Shown one piece after another: positions 1 through 8,069 of a DNA stretch of 32,345 nucleotides. The DNA is from Spirochaetaceae bacterium (GTDB taxonomy: Bacteria; Spirochaetota; Spirochaetia; DSM-27196; Alkalispirochaetaceae). Where the stretch lies: assembly GCA_007695175.1 (NCBI GenBank), contig REEH01000181.1:1-32345 (forward strand), written 5' to 3'. The position numbers and the translations under genes are program-made. How positions within the stretch are numbered: position 1 is the first letter of the stretch; each line of letters starts with the position of its first letter. The notes beneath the pieces are model-generated. The model saw only the letters and a list, made by a program, of their open reading frames with translations. It did not search any database and was not told the DNA's origin.

Positions 1-74
1 GCCATCGATTGTGATCGATTTCCCGATTACCAGGAATCTCGTACTTCGCAGCATCGTTGGTTGCCCTGGGTTTC

Positions 75-227
75 CTATCCTTTGAACCGCTCTTTCGTGA
101 CGCGGACGTATTTTTTCGGATAGGCGTTGGCGGCAGACATTCCCGCAGGGCAAAATGCGCACTGACACGACTGTTCCCGTATAGCTTCGTCTGGTTTGAA
201 TGAGACGTATGGAGCGCGCTCATGGCA
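75..227 (-). pseudogene. possible coding remnant downstream of the toxin gene
   Basis: Reading on in the toxin's own frame past its TGA stop gives about 50 open codons ending at TAG (75-77). The peptide looks protein-like: it has a CQCAFC cysteine cluster and ends in KKYVRVTKERFKG. It has no start codon of its own with a ribosome binding site. It could be the tail of a decayed gene, perhaps a transposase or another accessory gene, but I do not recognise the family. It may also be an open frame by chance in G+C-rich DNA. Positions 1-74 hold nothing I can identify. Confidence 0.2.
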
Positions 228-665
228 TCATTCCGCGTTCGGTTGGTGCGTTCCCTCCGTCCCCTCCGGCGCAAAGGTGGTAAATCCCTGTTCCTCAAAG
301 TGCGGGTCAAAGGCAAAAGCTGTGGTACATCCGTTCCGCCGCATGATCTCGAAACTCACGCAGTCGGTCAGACTCAGCTTGCGCCGGCCGGCGGCAAGCA
401 TCGCGTGCATTCCCTGGGCGTGGATAGTCTCCGACACCCACTGGACCGTGAGCACCGGGAGAACCTCCACCGTCAGATCCCGTACGGCATCCATGCCCAG
501 ACGACTGCGGAGGAGCGCTGTCAGCTCAAGGACAACATAGTTATGGGTCACCAGTCGGGCGTTGGAACTCAATAGCGATCGCCACCGCTGCACCGCAGTG
601 GCGTGGTTCCGATCATCACGATCAAATACCGCGTACAACCCCGAGGTGTCGACGAACACCATCAC
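228..665 (-). CDS. VapC-like PIN-domain toxin (ribonuclease)
   Basis: A 145-residue protein of normal VapC size. PIN-domain RNases of this family cleave RNA with Mg2+ held by conserved acidic residues. Here these are Asp6 in VFVDTSG, Glu47 in the VVLELTALL helix, Asp101 in LSLTDCVSF and Asp119 in AFDPHF, so the active site looks intact. The gene lies directly after a small ribbon-helix-helix gene in the order antitoxin-toxin. The GTG at 665 and the ATG at 662 both overlap the antitoxin stop (GTGATG), which indicates translational coupling. Family assignment is firm; the target RNA cannot be told from sequence. Its neighbour on the other side of the promoter is a methyltransferase remnant, so it sits in a decayed accessory patch. 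Confidence 0.85.
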   Translation of the reverse strand: MMVFVDTSGLYAVFDRDDRNHATAVQRWRSLLSSNARLVTHNYVVLELTALLRSRLGMDAVRDLTVEVLPVLTVQWVSETIHAQGMHAMLAAGRRKLSLTDCVSFEIMRRNGCTTAFAFDPHFEEQGFTTFAPEGTEGTHQPNAE

Positions 666-925
666 GGGCCAAACGCCTCCGCCAGAGCATCATCGTGGCG
701 CTCCGAACCATCATGCCGGCCCGACCCATACCGTCCCGCTACCTCTGCAGCCTGCAACCGCGCCGCCTGGGCGCCATCCGTCGCGGCGTGCTGTTCTATA
801 TAGTAGTCAACGGACCGCCGTACCACCTCCGCCACGGACACCCCCGTCGCGCCGGCGAGGTCGCGGAGCTGCGAGAGCTGTTCCTGCGAGAACTGGATCT
901 GTGCACGAATCAATGAGACCGCCAT
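662..925 (-). CDS. ribbon-helix-helix antitoxin (VapB/CopG-like)
   Basis: An 87-residue protein. Residues about 6-45 fit a ribbon-helix-helix DNA-binding fold: a beta strand (RAQIQFS), then helix (QEQLSQLRDLAGA), a GVS turn and a second helix (VAEVVRRSVDYYI). The charged tail after residue 46 would wrap and neutralise the PIN toxin. It overlaps the toxin gene by 4 bases and is first in the operon, the usual order when the antitoxin represses its own promoter. The ATG at 925 has no Shine-Dalgarno site but has an extended -10-like box 6 bases before it, so the mRNA may start at the start codon. Confidence 0.8.
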   Translation of the reverse strand: MAVSLIRAQIQFSQEQLSQLRDLAGATGVSVAEVVRRSVDYYIEQHAATDGAQAARLQAAEVAGRYGSGRHDGSERHDDALAEAFGP

Positions 926-931
926 ACCATC

Positions 932-960
932 AGTTTATCACTCATGATGGCACCCAGCAA
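932..960 (-). promoter_or_regulatory. candidate promoter of the toxin-antitoxin operon
   Basis: On the minus strand TTGCTG (960-955), a 17-base spacer, and TAAACT (937-932) preceded by TGA, an extended -10 form. Only 6 bases separate the -10 from the ATG at 925. Match is 3/6 at -35 and 4/6 at -10, so this is a moderate candidate supported by its spacing. Confidence 0.45.
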
Positions 961-1117
961 CCTCCGAAACCATGTGGTTGCGTTCAATATCACCCAGTGC
1001 TACGCCGTGTCCTGTTTGACCGATCACCGGTTTGCGGCACGTGGATTTTGGGGGCAAGATGCCTTCATGTGTGACGTTTCACTCAAAAAAATTGAATTTT
1101 ACACCAAGGACGAGTAG
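944..1117 (+). pseudogene. possible C-terminal scrap of a gene upstream of the methyltransferase
   Basis: An open stretch of 57 codons from ATG 944 to TAG 1115, open upstream to a TGA at 914. The peptide has protein-like composition and ends KKIEFYTKDE. Its stop lies 6 bases before the ATG of the methyltransferase remnant, and an AAGGACGAG stretch at the end could serve as that gene's ribosome binding site. This is the arrangement expected of a preceding gene in the same operon. I do not recognise the family, and the 5' part would be lost under the toxin-antitoxin genes. It may be chance. Confidence 0.25.
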
Positions 1118-1123
1118 CTACTT

Positions 1124-1285
1124 ATGCCGATCCTGAACTGGCTGATCCGAGACGAGGACAGTACGGCGCAGCGCGTGCCCTATCGCTTGCTGGAGGAAGT
1201 CCCGGAGTTGTCTGCGGGCGACGGTGGTTCGGGGAACATGCTCATCCAGGGCGCCAACCTCGCATTGAGAGACACGCCCTTTTGA
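1124..1285 (+). pseudogene. N-terminal remnant of a type III-like site-specific DNA methyltransferase (mod)
   Basis: ATG 1124 to TGA 1283, 53 residues. The start MPILNWLIRDED, then VPYRLLEEVPELS, AGDGGSGNMLIQGANLAL, matches the start of type III-like adenine methyltransferases, whose N-terminus typically reads like MPTLNWIGKE...VPFRLL...GDPGSGNLLVQGDNLLALK before the catalytic DPPYNT motif. The family is usually several hundred residues long. Here it stops just after the QGxNL block, so the catalytic DPPY motif and target-recognition region are missing and no methylation is possible. The frame runs straight into the promoter of the next gene. I infer a restriction-modification locus deleted down to this stub. 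Recognition rests on memory of the family pattern. Confidence 0.7.
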
Positions 1286-1293
1286 CGTATATT
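1265..1293 (+). promoter_or_regulatory. promoter of the sensor kinase gene
   Basis: TTGAGA (1265-1270), a 17-base spacer, and TATATT (1288-1293), each matching 5 of 6 consensus bases. Nine bases separate the -10 from ATG 1303, putting the expected transcription start within about 3 bases of the start codon. The -35 and most of the spacer lie inside the methyltransferase remnant. Confidence 0.65.
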
Positions 1294-1302
1294 CTGCACG
1301 TA

Positions 1303-3975
1303 ATGTGGCGCCCCACCCACCGCATCCCGATCGTACCGGCCCTCTTCCTTTTTCTGGCGGTAGCGGTACGCGCGGAGCCGTTTCATCTGACGATCGGAGC
1401 GGAGCCGGATTATCCCCCATTCTCATTTCTCGACGAGGAGGGGCTTCCCACGGGTTTCTCGATCGAGCTGTTCCAGGCAGTCGCCGATGCGATGGGCCTG
1501 GACGTCACGATAGAGACGGATTACTGGGAGTCCCTCAGGGAAGCCCTTGCGGGGGGGGAGATTGACGCCCTGCCGCTGGTGGCCCGTACGCCGGAACGGG
1601 AGGAGGTTTTCGACTTCACCGTTCCCTATCTCTCGCGGCACGGGGGTATCGTTGTCCGCCGTGGGGATGAACGCATAGGGGATCTGGACGACCTGAAGGA
1701 CATGCGAGTCGCGGTCATGGCGGCGGACAGCGCCGAGGAGTTTCTGCGGCGCCACCGGCCGGAGTTTGAGATCGCAACGTTCCCGACCTTTATGGACGCT
1801 CTGCGTGACGTGACGGCGGGGAAGAGCGACGCCGTCGTTATCCAGCGACTGGTGGCGATACGGCTGCTGCAGCAGGATGAGTTTGAGGATCTGCGCCTTC
1901 TGGAGGACCCTGTAGCGGAGTACCACCAGGATTTTGGTTTTGCCGTCACCCGCGGTAACAGCCGGTTGCTGGCCCTGCTCAACGAGGGGCTTGCGCTGGT
2001 CATCACGGACGGCACGTACCGGCGCCTGCACACACGATGGTTCACTCCCCTGGAACTGCCCTCCCGTACGATTCTGGTAGGCGGCGATTACAACTACCCT
2101 CCTTTTGAATACCTCGACGAGGAGGGCAACCCGGCGGGGTACAATGTGGACCTTGTCCGGGCGGTGGCCCGGGCGATGGATCTGGATATCGAGATCCGGC
2201 TGGGACCGTGGACGCGGATAACGGATATGCTGGCCCAGGGTGAGATCGATCTCATTCAGGGCATGATGTATTCTCCCGAGCGGGATCGGATCTTCGATTT
2301 TTCCCAGGCCCATACCGTTCACCACCACATCGCCATCGGCCGCGGAGGCAGGCGCAGCGATTTTCCCGTTACGCCGGAGGAACTGCGTGGACACAGTATC
2401 GCGGTGCAGGCTGGGGATATCATGCACGACTACGTCCTGAGCGAGGGTGTGACGGAAAATCTCACCGTGGTCGACTCCCAGGAGGAGGCACTCCGTCTCG
2501 TCGTCTCCGGGGCGGTGGATTACGCCCTGGGCAGTCAACTCACCGCTCTGTACCTGATTCAGAAGAACGGATGGGACGAGCTCGTGCTGGGCCGTCAGGC
2601 GATTGTTCCACGCGAGTACGGCTTCGCGGTGCGGCGGGGAAACCAGGAGTTGCTCTCCCTTTTTTCCGGCGGTCTGGCGGTGGTCCGAGAGTCCGGTGAA
2701 TACCGCCGGATCCGCGAGGAATGGCTGGGCGTATACACTCCCTCGGAGTACGATGCCGGCCGCATCCTGCGCATCGTTCTTCTTGCACTCCTTCCCGTCC
2801 TGCTTATTCTGACCGTCGTCATCCTCTGGAATCGCTCCCTCCGCGCGCAGGTTGTACGGAAGACGGTAGAGCTGCGCCGGAGCATGCAGCGAACACGGTG
2901 GCTCAATGAGATCGCCACGTCCTACCTGCTGCGTAAGGATACGACGGCGTTGATAGAGGAGACGCTGGAGACGCTGAACGCGCATTTTTCTCCCGCTACG
3001 TCCGTCTATGTCACACCCGACGCGGATAGTCCCGTGAGCTCTCTTTTTTCCGACCCGGTGCTCGTCGAGACGCTTCACTCCGAGGGTATGGTGATCGTGG
3101 AGGATGTGCGGACCGACGGGCGTACCGCCTCCGTGGCGGACAAGCTTGCGGGAGGGGCGGTCCTCGCTCTCGCCGCGGCGGCTCTTCCGGCGAAGGATGG
3201 GCCCGGAAGCGTGCTGGCCTTTACGGCACCGGAACCCAGACGCTGGCGCGATGCGGAACGGCTTGTTCTGAAGGAGCACGCCGATCTCCTCTCGATCATT
3301 CTGGAAAACGCGGCGTACGAGCGTAAAATGGCCGATACCAACAGGGAACTGGCGGTTTCGCTGGAGGAGAAGAAAACGCTCCTTAAGGAGATTCACCATC
3401 GTGTCAAGAATAACCTGAACGTGATAGTCAGCCTCCTGCGGTTGCAGGAGGATCAGATTGAAAGCGTTCAGAATGCGCGGGAAGCGTTTGAACACAGTCG
3501 TAATCGCATTCATTCCATGGCGCTCGTTCACGAATCGCTGTATCGGTCGGAGAATCTGGCGGATATTGAACTGGATGCCTATATCCGTACTCTTCTGGAG
3601 CAGCTAAAGGAAAGCTACGGCCCCCATCAGGACATCCGGTATATCTGCGATCTGGAGTCGCTCCGGATGGACATCGTACGGGCGGTGCCCTGTGGAATCA
3701 TCATCAACGAGCTCGTCACCAACGCCCGGAAACACGCCTTCCGTGACCGGTCAGGCGGGACTGTCACCGTGTCCCTGCGGGCCCGGGACGGGGAGTTTCT
3801 CGTCCTTTCCGTGCGGGATGACGGGCCCGGTTTCCCGGAACAGCTCTCCCCCGACGCGGCATCTACGCTCGGCCTGACCCTGGTGACGATCCTCTCGCGG
3901 CAGATAGGCGGCACGCTGGAGTTTTCCTCACGGGGTGGTGCCCGGGTGGATCTGACTTTGCCGCTCAAGGCATAG
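1303..3975 (+). CDS. membrane sensor histidine kinase with two periplasmic solute-binding domains, GAF and HisKA_2/HATPase
   Basis: An 890-residue protein. A signal peptide (1-24) is followed by two tandem type-3 solute-binding domains (about 25-250 and 255-478), each with the YPPF and LDEEG features of amino-acid-binding proteins. A membrane segment (about 488-509), a GAF-like domain (about 535-675), and a HisKA_2 dimerisation motif LKEIHHRVKNNL (phospho-acceptor His698 or 699) follow. The ATPase domain has an N-box (INELVTNARKHAF), a G1 box (DDGPGF) and a short G2. Ligands, probably amino acids or similar small solutes, would be sensed in the periplasm and signalled by phosphotransfer. No response regulator lies in the window, so it is an orphan. 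ATG 1303 fits the signal peptide and the promoter; a TTG at 1282 would add 7 residues but lies upstream of the -10. It converges with a peptide transporter operon. Confidence 0.9.
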   Translation: MWRPTHRIPIVPALFLFLAVAVRAEPFHLTIGAEPDYPPFSFLDEEGLPTGFSIELFQAVADAMGLDVTIETDYWESLREALAGGEIDALPLVARTPEREEVFDFTVPYLSRHGGIVVRRGDERIGDLDDLKDMRVAVMAADSAEEFLRRHRPEFEIATFPTFMDALRDVTAGKSDAVVIQRLVAIRLLQQDEFEDLRLLEDPVAEYHQDFGFAVTRGNSRLLALLNEGLALVITDGTYRRLHTRWFTPLELPSRTILVGGDYNYPPFEYLDEEGNPAGYNVDLVRAVARAMDLDIEIRLGPWTRITDMLAQGEIDLIQGMMYSPERDRIFDFSQAHTVHHHIAIGRGGRRSDFPVTPEELRGHSIAVQAGDIMHDYVLSEGVTENLTVVDSQEEALRLVVSGAVDYALGSQLTALYLIQKNGWDELVLGRQAIVPREYGFAVRRGNQELLSLFSGGLAVVRESGEYRRIREEWLGVYTPSEYDAGRILRIVLLALLPVLLILTVVILWNRSLRAQVVRKTVELRRSMQRTRWLNEIATSYLLRKDTTALIEETLETLNAHFSPATSVYVTPDADSPVSSLFSDPVLVETLHSEGMVIVEDVRTDGRTASVADKLAGGAVLALAAAALPAKDGPGSVLAFTAPEPRRWRDAERLVLKEHADLLSIILENAAYERKMADTNRELAVSLEEKKTLLKEIHHRVKNNLNVIVSLLRLQEDQIESVQNAREAFEHSRNRIHSMALVHESLYRSENLADIELDAYIRTLLEQLKESYGPHQDIRYICDLESLRMDIVRAVPCGIIINELVTNARKHAFRDRSGGTVTVSLRARDGEFLVLSVRDDGPGFPEQLSPDAASTLGLTLVTILSRQIGGTLEFSSRGGARVDLTLPLKA

Positions 3976-3995
3976 GCCGTCCGGAGAACGGAAAG

Positions 3996-5123
3996 TCAGG
4001 ACTCTCCCGGTGCCGCTGCTCCCGGTGCCGCTGCTCCGGTTGCCATCGCAAAGGTCCGGTCCGGTCCACCTGTCGATGCGTCCTCCAGGCTCTGGACGAT
4101 AGCAATCCGTGATTCGTTGATCCGGGGACTCACCTCGGGATCGTCCACGTTATGACAGGCGATGAAATGGCCTGAGGTCAGTTCCCGCGGCTGAGGAATC
4201 TCCTGGCGGCACCGATCGGTGGCGAAGGGGCATCGCGTACTGAACACGCACCCCCGGGGCGGCCGCGACGGGCTCGGCACGTCCCCCTCGAGGAGCAGGC
4301 GCGTCCGGGATTTCTCGACTTTGGGCTCCGGGATCGGTACGGCCGACATGAGGGACTGCGTGTAGGGATGGAGCGGATTGCGGAAGAGCTCATCGTAGGT
4401 GGCGAGTTCCATGATTCTGCCCAGGTACATCACGGCGATGCGGTGGGAGATGTGGCGCACCATGCTCAGGTCGTGAGCGATAAAGAGATAGGTCAACCCC
4501 AGATCCTTCTGCAGACGCACCAGCAGGTTGACTACCTGTGCCTGAATCGCCACGTCCAGGGCGGATATGGGCTCGTCACAGACGACGAACTTCGGGTTGA
4601 GAGCGAGAGCGCGGGCGATTCCGATCCGCTGGCGCTGGCCCCCGGAGAACTCGTGGGGGAAGCGTTTCATGTGGTCCGGCTCAAGCCCCACCAGGTCCAG
4701 AAGCTCCTCCACTCGCCGCCGCAGCTTGCCCTGGTCCCGTTCTCCCCGGATCACCAGCGGTTCCGCCACGATTTTGGCCACGGAATGGCGCGGGTTGAGG
4801 GAGGAGTAGGAGTCCTGGAATATCATCTGCATCTCGGAACGTTTTTCCCGGAGCGCCTCCGGGGAGAGGGTGGTGATATCCGTGTTGCCGATCATGACGG
4901 TGCCGGCCGTGGGCTCGTACAGACGGAGAATGCTGCGTCCCGTCGTGGACTTTCCGCACCCGCTTTCCCCTACGAGCCCGAGCGTCTCACCGGCGGGAAT
5001 ATCAAAGGATATGTCGTCCACGGCGCGGACAGCGCCGACTTTACGGCTGATGATGACACCCCGGGTGATCGGAAAGTGCTGTTTCAGGTTTCGTACGCTT
5101 ACGTACGGTTGGGTTGTACTCAT
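3996..5123 (-). CDS. dppF: peptide-type ABC transporter ATP-binding protein DppF/OppF
   Basis: A 375-residue ATPase that powers peptide import together with the DppD-like partner. Walker A is GESGCGKST (52-60), the Q-loop is [11 protein letters not shown] (about 101-111), the signature is FSGGQ (159-163), Walker B is VVCDEP (180-185), and the H-loop is in FIAHDLS. The C-terminal oligopeptide-transporter region (about 245-325) carries Cys292, Cys298, Cys305 and Cys323, as is usual for this family. The ATG at 5123 overlaps the dppD stop by one base (TAATG). The last 50 residues are an unusual Ala/Pro/Gly-rich tail ending in [12 protein letters not shown], encoded by a short tandem repeat. It is last in the operon. 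The substrate could be dipeptides, oligopeptides or another small solute. Confidence 0.93.
   Translation of the reverse strand: MSTTQPYVSVRNLKQHFPITRGVIISRKVGAVRAVDDISFDIPAGETLGLVGESGCGKSTTGRSILRLYEPTAGTVMIGNTDITTLSPEALREKRSEMQMIFQDSYSSLNPRHSVAKIVAEPLVIRGERDQGKLRRRVEELLDLVGLEPDHMKRFPHEFSGGQRQRIGIARALALNPKFVVCDEPISALDVAIQAQVVNLLVRLQKDLGLTYLFIAHDLSMVRHISHRIAVMYLGRIMELATYDELFRNPLHPYTQSLMSAVPIPEPKVEKSRTRLLLEGDVPSPSRPPRGCVFSTRCPFATDRCRQEIPQPRELTSGHFIACHNVDDPEVSPRINESRIAIVQSLEDASTGGPDRTFAMATGAAAPGAAAPGES
4006..4035 (+). repeat. 15-bp perfect tandem duplication in the dppF tail
   Basis: The unit CCCGGTGCCGCTGCT occurs twice head to tail (4006-4020 and 4021-4035), followed by a partial copy. It encodes the repeated Ala-Ala-Pro-Gly tail of the ATPase and probably arose by slippage. 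Confidence 0.85.
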
Positions 5124-6163
5124 TATCGTCGGACCTCCCGGGGTTTGTCCTTCTCCATGTCGTACCAGCACGCGCTGAAATGTCCATCCCGTTGCACCGA
5201 CTCCAGGGCCGGGCGTCGTTCCCGACACGTCTTGAATGCCCAGGGACAACGTGGTTCGAAGGGGCATCGGGAGGGCGCCGCGAAGAGACTCGGCGGTGTT
5301 CCTGAGATGTTTACCAGTTCCGGAACGTTCTCGTGGAGTTTGGGGAGCGCCCCGAGCAGTCCCACCGTGTAGGGATGGCGCGGGTGCGCATAGAGATCGT
5401 CCACGACCCCGGTCTCGACCACGGTGCCGCCGTACATCACCATCACCCGCTCCGCGATCCCCGCCACGACGCCCAGATCGTGGGAGATCCAGATTACCGC
5501 GATACCCAGCTCCTCGCTGAGGCGTCTGGTGAGGTCCACGATCTGCGCCTGGACGGTCACGTCCAGGGCGGTGGTGGGCTCGTCCGCAATAATGATATCC
5601 GGATCGCAGGCGATCGCGATGGCTATCATCACGCGCTGCCGCATGCCCCCGGAAAACTGGTGGGGGTAGTTGCCGTACCGCGCATCCGGATCGGGTATCC
5701 CCACGTGTTCGAGCAGTTCCACCACCCTTTGGCGCGCCTCGGGTCCCCGCCACTTCGTGTGGCGCTCAAGGGATTCCTTGATCTGCTCGCCGATCGTGAT
5801 CAGCGGGTTGAGGGAGCTCATGGGGTCCTGAAAGATGAAGCCGATCCGGTTGCCGCGTATCTTTGCCCGCTGCCGCATGTTGAGCTGCAGGAGGTCCAGG
5901 TCGTCCTCCCGGGATCGAAAGCGGGCTGTACCCGAGACGATCCGTCCCGGCGGTTCGGGAATGAGCCGAAGCAGCGACATCATGGTCACGCTCTTGCCGC
6001 TGCCACTCTCGCCGACGACTCCCAGCGTCTCACCGGGATAGAGGTCAAAGGAGACACCATTGACCGCGTATATCACACCGTCCACCGTATCAAAGCGGAC
6101 GTGCAGGTCCCGCACCTCCAGGATCGGTTTGTCGTTCTTGTTGCTGTTCACGTTGCTGTTCAT
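5123..6163 (-). CDS. dppD: peptide-type ABC transporter ATP-binding protein DppD/OppD
   Basis: A 346-residue ATPase, partner of the DppF-like subunit. Walker A is GESGSGKS (51-58), the Q-loop is [11 protein letters not shown] (about 110-120), the signature is FSGGM (170-174), Walker B is IIIADEP (190-196), and the H-loop is in WISHDLG. The C-terminal peptide-transporter domain has the typical [10 protein letters not shown] cysteines followed by CRERRP. The FSGGM variant of the signature is normal for DppD/OppD. The N-terminus is a polar [10 protein letters not shown] stretch before the conserved ILEVRDLHV strand. It overlaps dppC and dppF by one base each, so it is translated as part of a coupled block. 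Confidence 0.94.
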   Translation of the reverse strand: MNSNVNSNKNDKPILEVRDLHVRFDTVDGVIYAVNGVSFDLYPGETLGVVGESGSGKSVTMMSLLRLIPEPPGRIVSGTARFRSREDDLDLLQLNMRQRAKIRGNRIGFIFQDPMSSLNPLITIGEQIKESLERHTKWRGPEARQRVVELLEHVGIPDPDARYGNYPHQFSGGMRQRVMIAIAIACDPDIIIADEPTTALDVTVQAQIVDLTRRLSEELGIAVIWISHDLGVVAGIAERVMVMYGGTVVETGVVDDLYAHPRHPYTVGLLGALPKLHENVPELVNISGTPPSLFAAPSRCPFEPRCPWAFKTCRERRPALESVQRDGHFSACWYDMEKDKPREVRR

Positions 6164-7059
6164 TACGCGCTCCGCCTGATTTTCGGGTCCAGCACATCCC
6201 GCAGCCAGTCGCCCAGCAGATTCATGCTGAGGGAGGTGAAAACGATCGCCAGCCCCGGATACGCCGCGATCCAGGGAGAGAACTGGATGTACTGACGGCC
6301 CGCGCTGAGCATGTTTCCCCAGCTGGGTATGTTCGGCGGGACACTCAGGCCCAGGAAGCCCAGCCCCGCCTCGTAAAAGATCATGCCCGACATCTCGAAG
6401 GTCGCCACCGTGAGCAGCGGCCCGATCAGGTTGGGCAGAATGTGATCAAAAAGGATCCTCCCCTGGGACGCGCCGAGGCTGATCGCCGATTCCACGTACC
6501 CGGACTTGCGGATCCGCAGGACCTCGCCGCGCGTGATCCGCACGAAGAGCGGGGCGTTGGTAAATCCAAAGATCAGGATTACGTTCAGCAGGCTCCTCCC
6601 GAGAATTGAGGCGACCACCACTACCAGCAGGAGGTACGGCACTGCAAGGAAGAGGTTGGTGATCCACATGATAAAGCTGTCGGTTCGGCCTCCCATGTAT
6701 CCGGCGAGCATGCCGAGAACGAGCCCCAGGGTCGAGGCGATCAATACTCCCAGGAAACCGACCGTCAGGGATACACGAGTCCCGTAGATGATGCGGCTGA
6801 GCATGTCCCGGCCGAGGTTGTCCGTTCCGAGGGGATACTCCCAGGTACCTCCCGCCTGCCACGCCGGCGGTTGCCTGCTCAGGCGCAGGTTCTGCTGCAG
6901 TGGATCGTGGGGGGATATCTGGGGTGCAAAAATCGCGATAAGTACGATGAGCAGAAAGAGAATAACTCCGAAAAGCCCCGCCTTGTCGCGCAGGATCAGC
7001 TTCATGAAGCGTCGCAGGGGTGAATACACTCCCCGCTGGTCGATTGCGTCAATTCTCAT
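6163..7059 (-). CDS. dppC: peptide-type ABC transporter permease DppC/OppC
   Basis: A 298-residue inner-membrane permease with an N-terminal membrane segment (about 25-48), then five further segments. The family pattern GTDNLGRDMLSRIIYGTRVSL (about 98-118) and the cytoplasmic EAA-like loop (SLGASQGRILFDHILPN, about 193-209), which docks the ATPases, are present. The loop between segments 1 and 2 has the usual HDPLQQN. It forms a heterodimer channel with DppB. The ATG at 7059 lies 11 bases inside the end of dppB, and the stop overlaps the dppD start. Length is normal for the family. Confidence 0.93.
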   Translation of the reverse strand: MRIDAIDQRGVYSPLRRFMKLILRDKAGLFGVILFLLIVLIAIFAPQISPHDPLQQNLRLSRQPPAWQAGGTWEYPLGTDNLGRDMLSRIIYGTRVSLTVGFLGVLIASTLGLVLGMLAGYMGGRTDSFIMWITNLFLAVPYLLLVVVVASILGRSLLNVILIFGFTNAPLFVRITRGEVLRIRKSGYVESAISLGASQGRILFDHILPNLIGPLLTVATFEMSGMIFYEAGLGFLGLSVPPNIPSWGNMLSAGRQYIQFSPWIAAYPGLAIVFTSLSMNLLGDWLRDVLDPKIRRSA

Positions 7060-7969
7060 AGCGAATCCTCGGATCGATCACGGCGTAAGCGATATCCGTA
7101 AGCAGGTTGAGCAGCACCACGAAACCGGCGGTAAAGACGGCGATCGCCTGCACCAGCGGAAAATCGCGGGCCTGCACCGCCTCGTTGACCATCCGGCCGA
7201 TGCCGGGCCAGGCGAAGATCGATTCTATGTAGATCGAGCCGCCGAGCATGTACCCGAACTGGACGCCCACGATACTCACGAGCGTGATCGCCACGTTGCG
7301 GAAGATGTGCCGCGTGAGGATGTGCTGCTCCAGAAGCCCCTTGCTGTAGGCGGTGCGGATATAGTCCTCGTTGCGGATCTCCAGAACGGAGGCGCGCACC
7401 AGGCGGGTAAACTTGCCCAGGGGAAAGAACCCGAGGGCGATCGCCGGCAGCACGAGCGACCGCAGGCCGTCGCGGCCGAACGTCGGAAACCAGCGGAGCT
7501 CCACCGAGAAGAAGACGATCAGCATCAGGGCGAGCCAGAAGTTGGGTACGGTCTGTCCGATCAGCCCGATACCGCGGCAGAGCGTGTCCCAGATCGAGCC
7601 CGGACGCGTTCCGCCGATTATCCCCAGAGGTATGGAGACAACCAGGGCGAAGAAAAGTGCCGCCAGGGCGAGTTCCAGCGTGGCGGGGATGCGCTCCACC
7701 ACCAGGCTCATCGCCGGTGCCCGGTAGTGAAGCGATCGCCCGAAGTCACCCGTTAAGGCGCCGCGCATGTAGTTGAAGAACTGTACGTGCAGGGGGGCGT
7801 CGAATCCCATGGCCTCGCGAAACGCCTGGATATTCTCCGGCGACGCGTCGCGGGGCATCATGAGCCTGGCCGGGTCTCCGGTAAGGCGCACGATAAAGAA
7901 GACAAGCACCAGCACCCCGATCATAAGCACTACCGACTGTATCAGCCGCGATAACAGATAACGTTGCAT
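7049..7969 (-). CDS. dppB: peptide-type ABC transporter permease DppB/OppB
   Basis: A 306-residue permease with the family's N-terminus (MQRYLLSRLIQS, a membrane segment, then FFIVRLTGDPA). Six membrane segments are expected. The EAA-like loop (YIRTAYSKGLLEQHILTRH) contacts an ATPase. I chose ATG 7969 because it follows AGGAGA by 5 bases and gives the normal N-terminus; an upstream in-frame extension would add 24 atypical residues and run through the terminator. The gene is separated from dppA by about 100 bases containing two hairpins, so its expression probably depends on partial read-through. Confidence 0.93.
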   Translation of the reverse strand: MQRYLLSRLIQSVVLMIGVLVLVFFIVRLTGDPARLMMPRDASPENIQAFREAMGFDAPLHVQFFNYMRGALTGDFGRSLHYRAPAMSLVVERIPATLELALAALFFALVVSIPLGIIGGTRPGSIWDTLCRGIGLIGQTVPNFWLALMLIVFFSVELRWFPTFGRDGLRSLVLPAIALGFFPLGKFTRLVRASVLEIRNEDYIRTAYSKGLLEQHILTRHIFRNVAITLVSIVGVQFGYMLGGSIYIESIFAWPGIGRMVNEAVQARDFPLVQAIAVFTAGFVVLLNLLTDIAYAVIDPRIRYEN

Positions 7970-7991
7970 ACTATCTCCTGCAATGGCGATG

Positions 7992-8022
7992 AAAAACCGG
8001 CCTCCGCCGTGGCGGAGACCGG
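7992..8022 (-). terminator. intrinsic terminator between dppA and dppB
   Basis: On the minus strand, 8022-7997 forms a G+C-rich hairpin (CCGGTCTCCGC paired with GCGGAGGCCGG around a CACG loop, with one G-U pair) followed directly by five Ts (7996-7992). It is a good Rho-independent terminator placed inside the operon, expected to keep permease and ATPase levels below that of the binding protein. Confidence 0.8.
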
Positions 8023-8028
8023 CTCGTG

Positions 8029-8065
8029 GAGCCTGCCTCAAGTATAAGACTTGACAGGCAGGCTC
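8029..8065 (-). promoter_or_regulatory. long hairpin after dppA (mRNA 3'-end stabiliser candidate)
   Basis: A perfect 10-base inverted repeat (GAGCCTGCCT and AGGCAGGCTC) encloses a second 5-base stem (CAAGT/ACTTG) with a 5-base loop and a 2-base bulge. It starts 5 bases after the dppA stop and lacks a T tract. Such hairpins commonly protect the upstream mRNA from 3' exonucleases, which would favour the abundant binding protein. That role is inference. Confidence 0.7.
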
Positions 8066-8069
8066 GGGG

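Noticed and set aside
1282-1302. TTG start giving a 7-residue extension of the kinase
   Set aside because: It lies before the -10 box and lacks a ribosome binding site, while ATG 1303 begins a normal signal peptide.
1423-3531. Very long open frame on the minus strand opposite the kinase gene (702 codons)
   Set aside because: It is the antisense shadow of a clearly domain-rich kinase; its translation has no domain pattern and is rich in His/Gln/Arg, as expected for an antisense frame in G+C-rich DNA.
5124-5753. In-frame N-terminal extension of dppF through dppD
   Set aside because: It would overlap the C-terminal half of dppD. The ATG at 5123 gives the standard family N-terminus and a TAATG junction.
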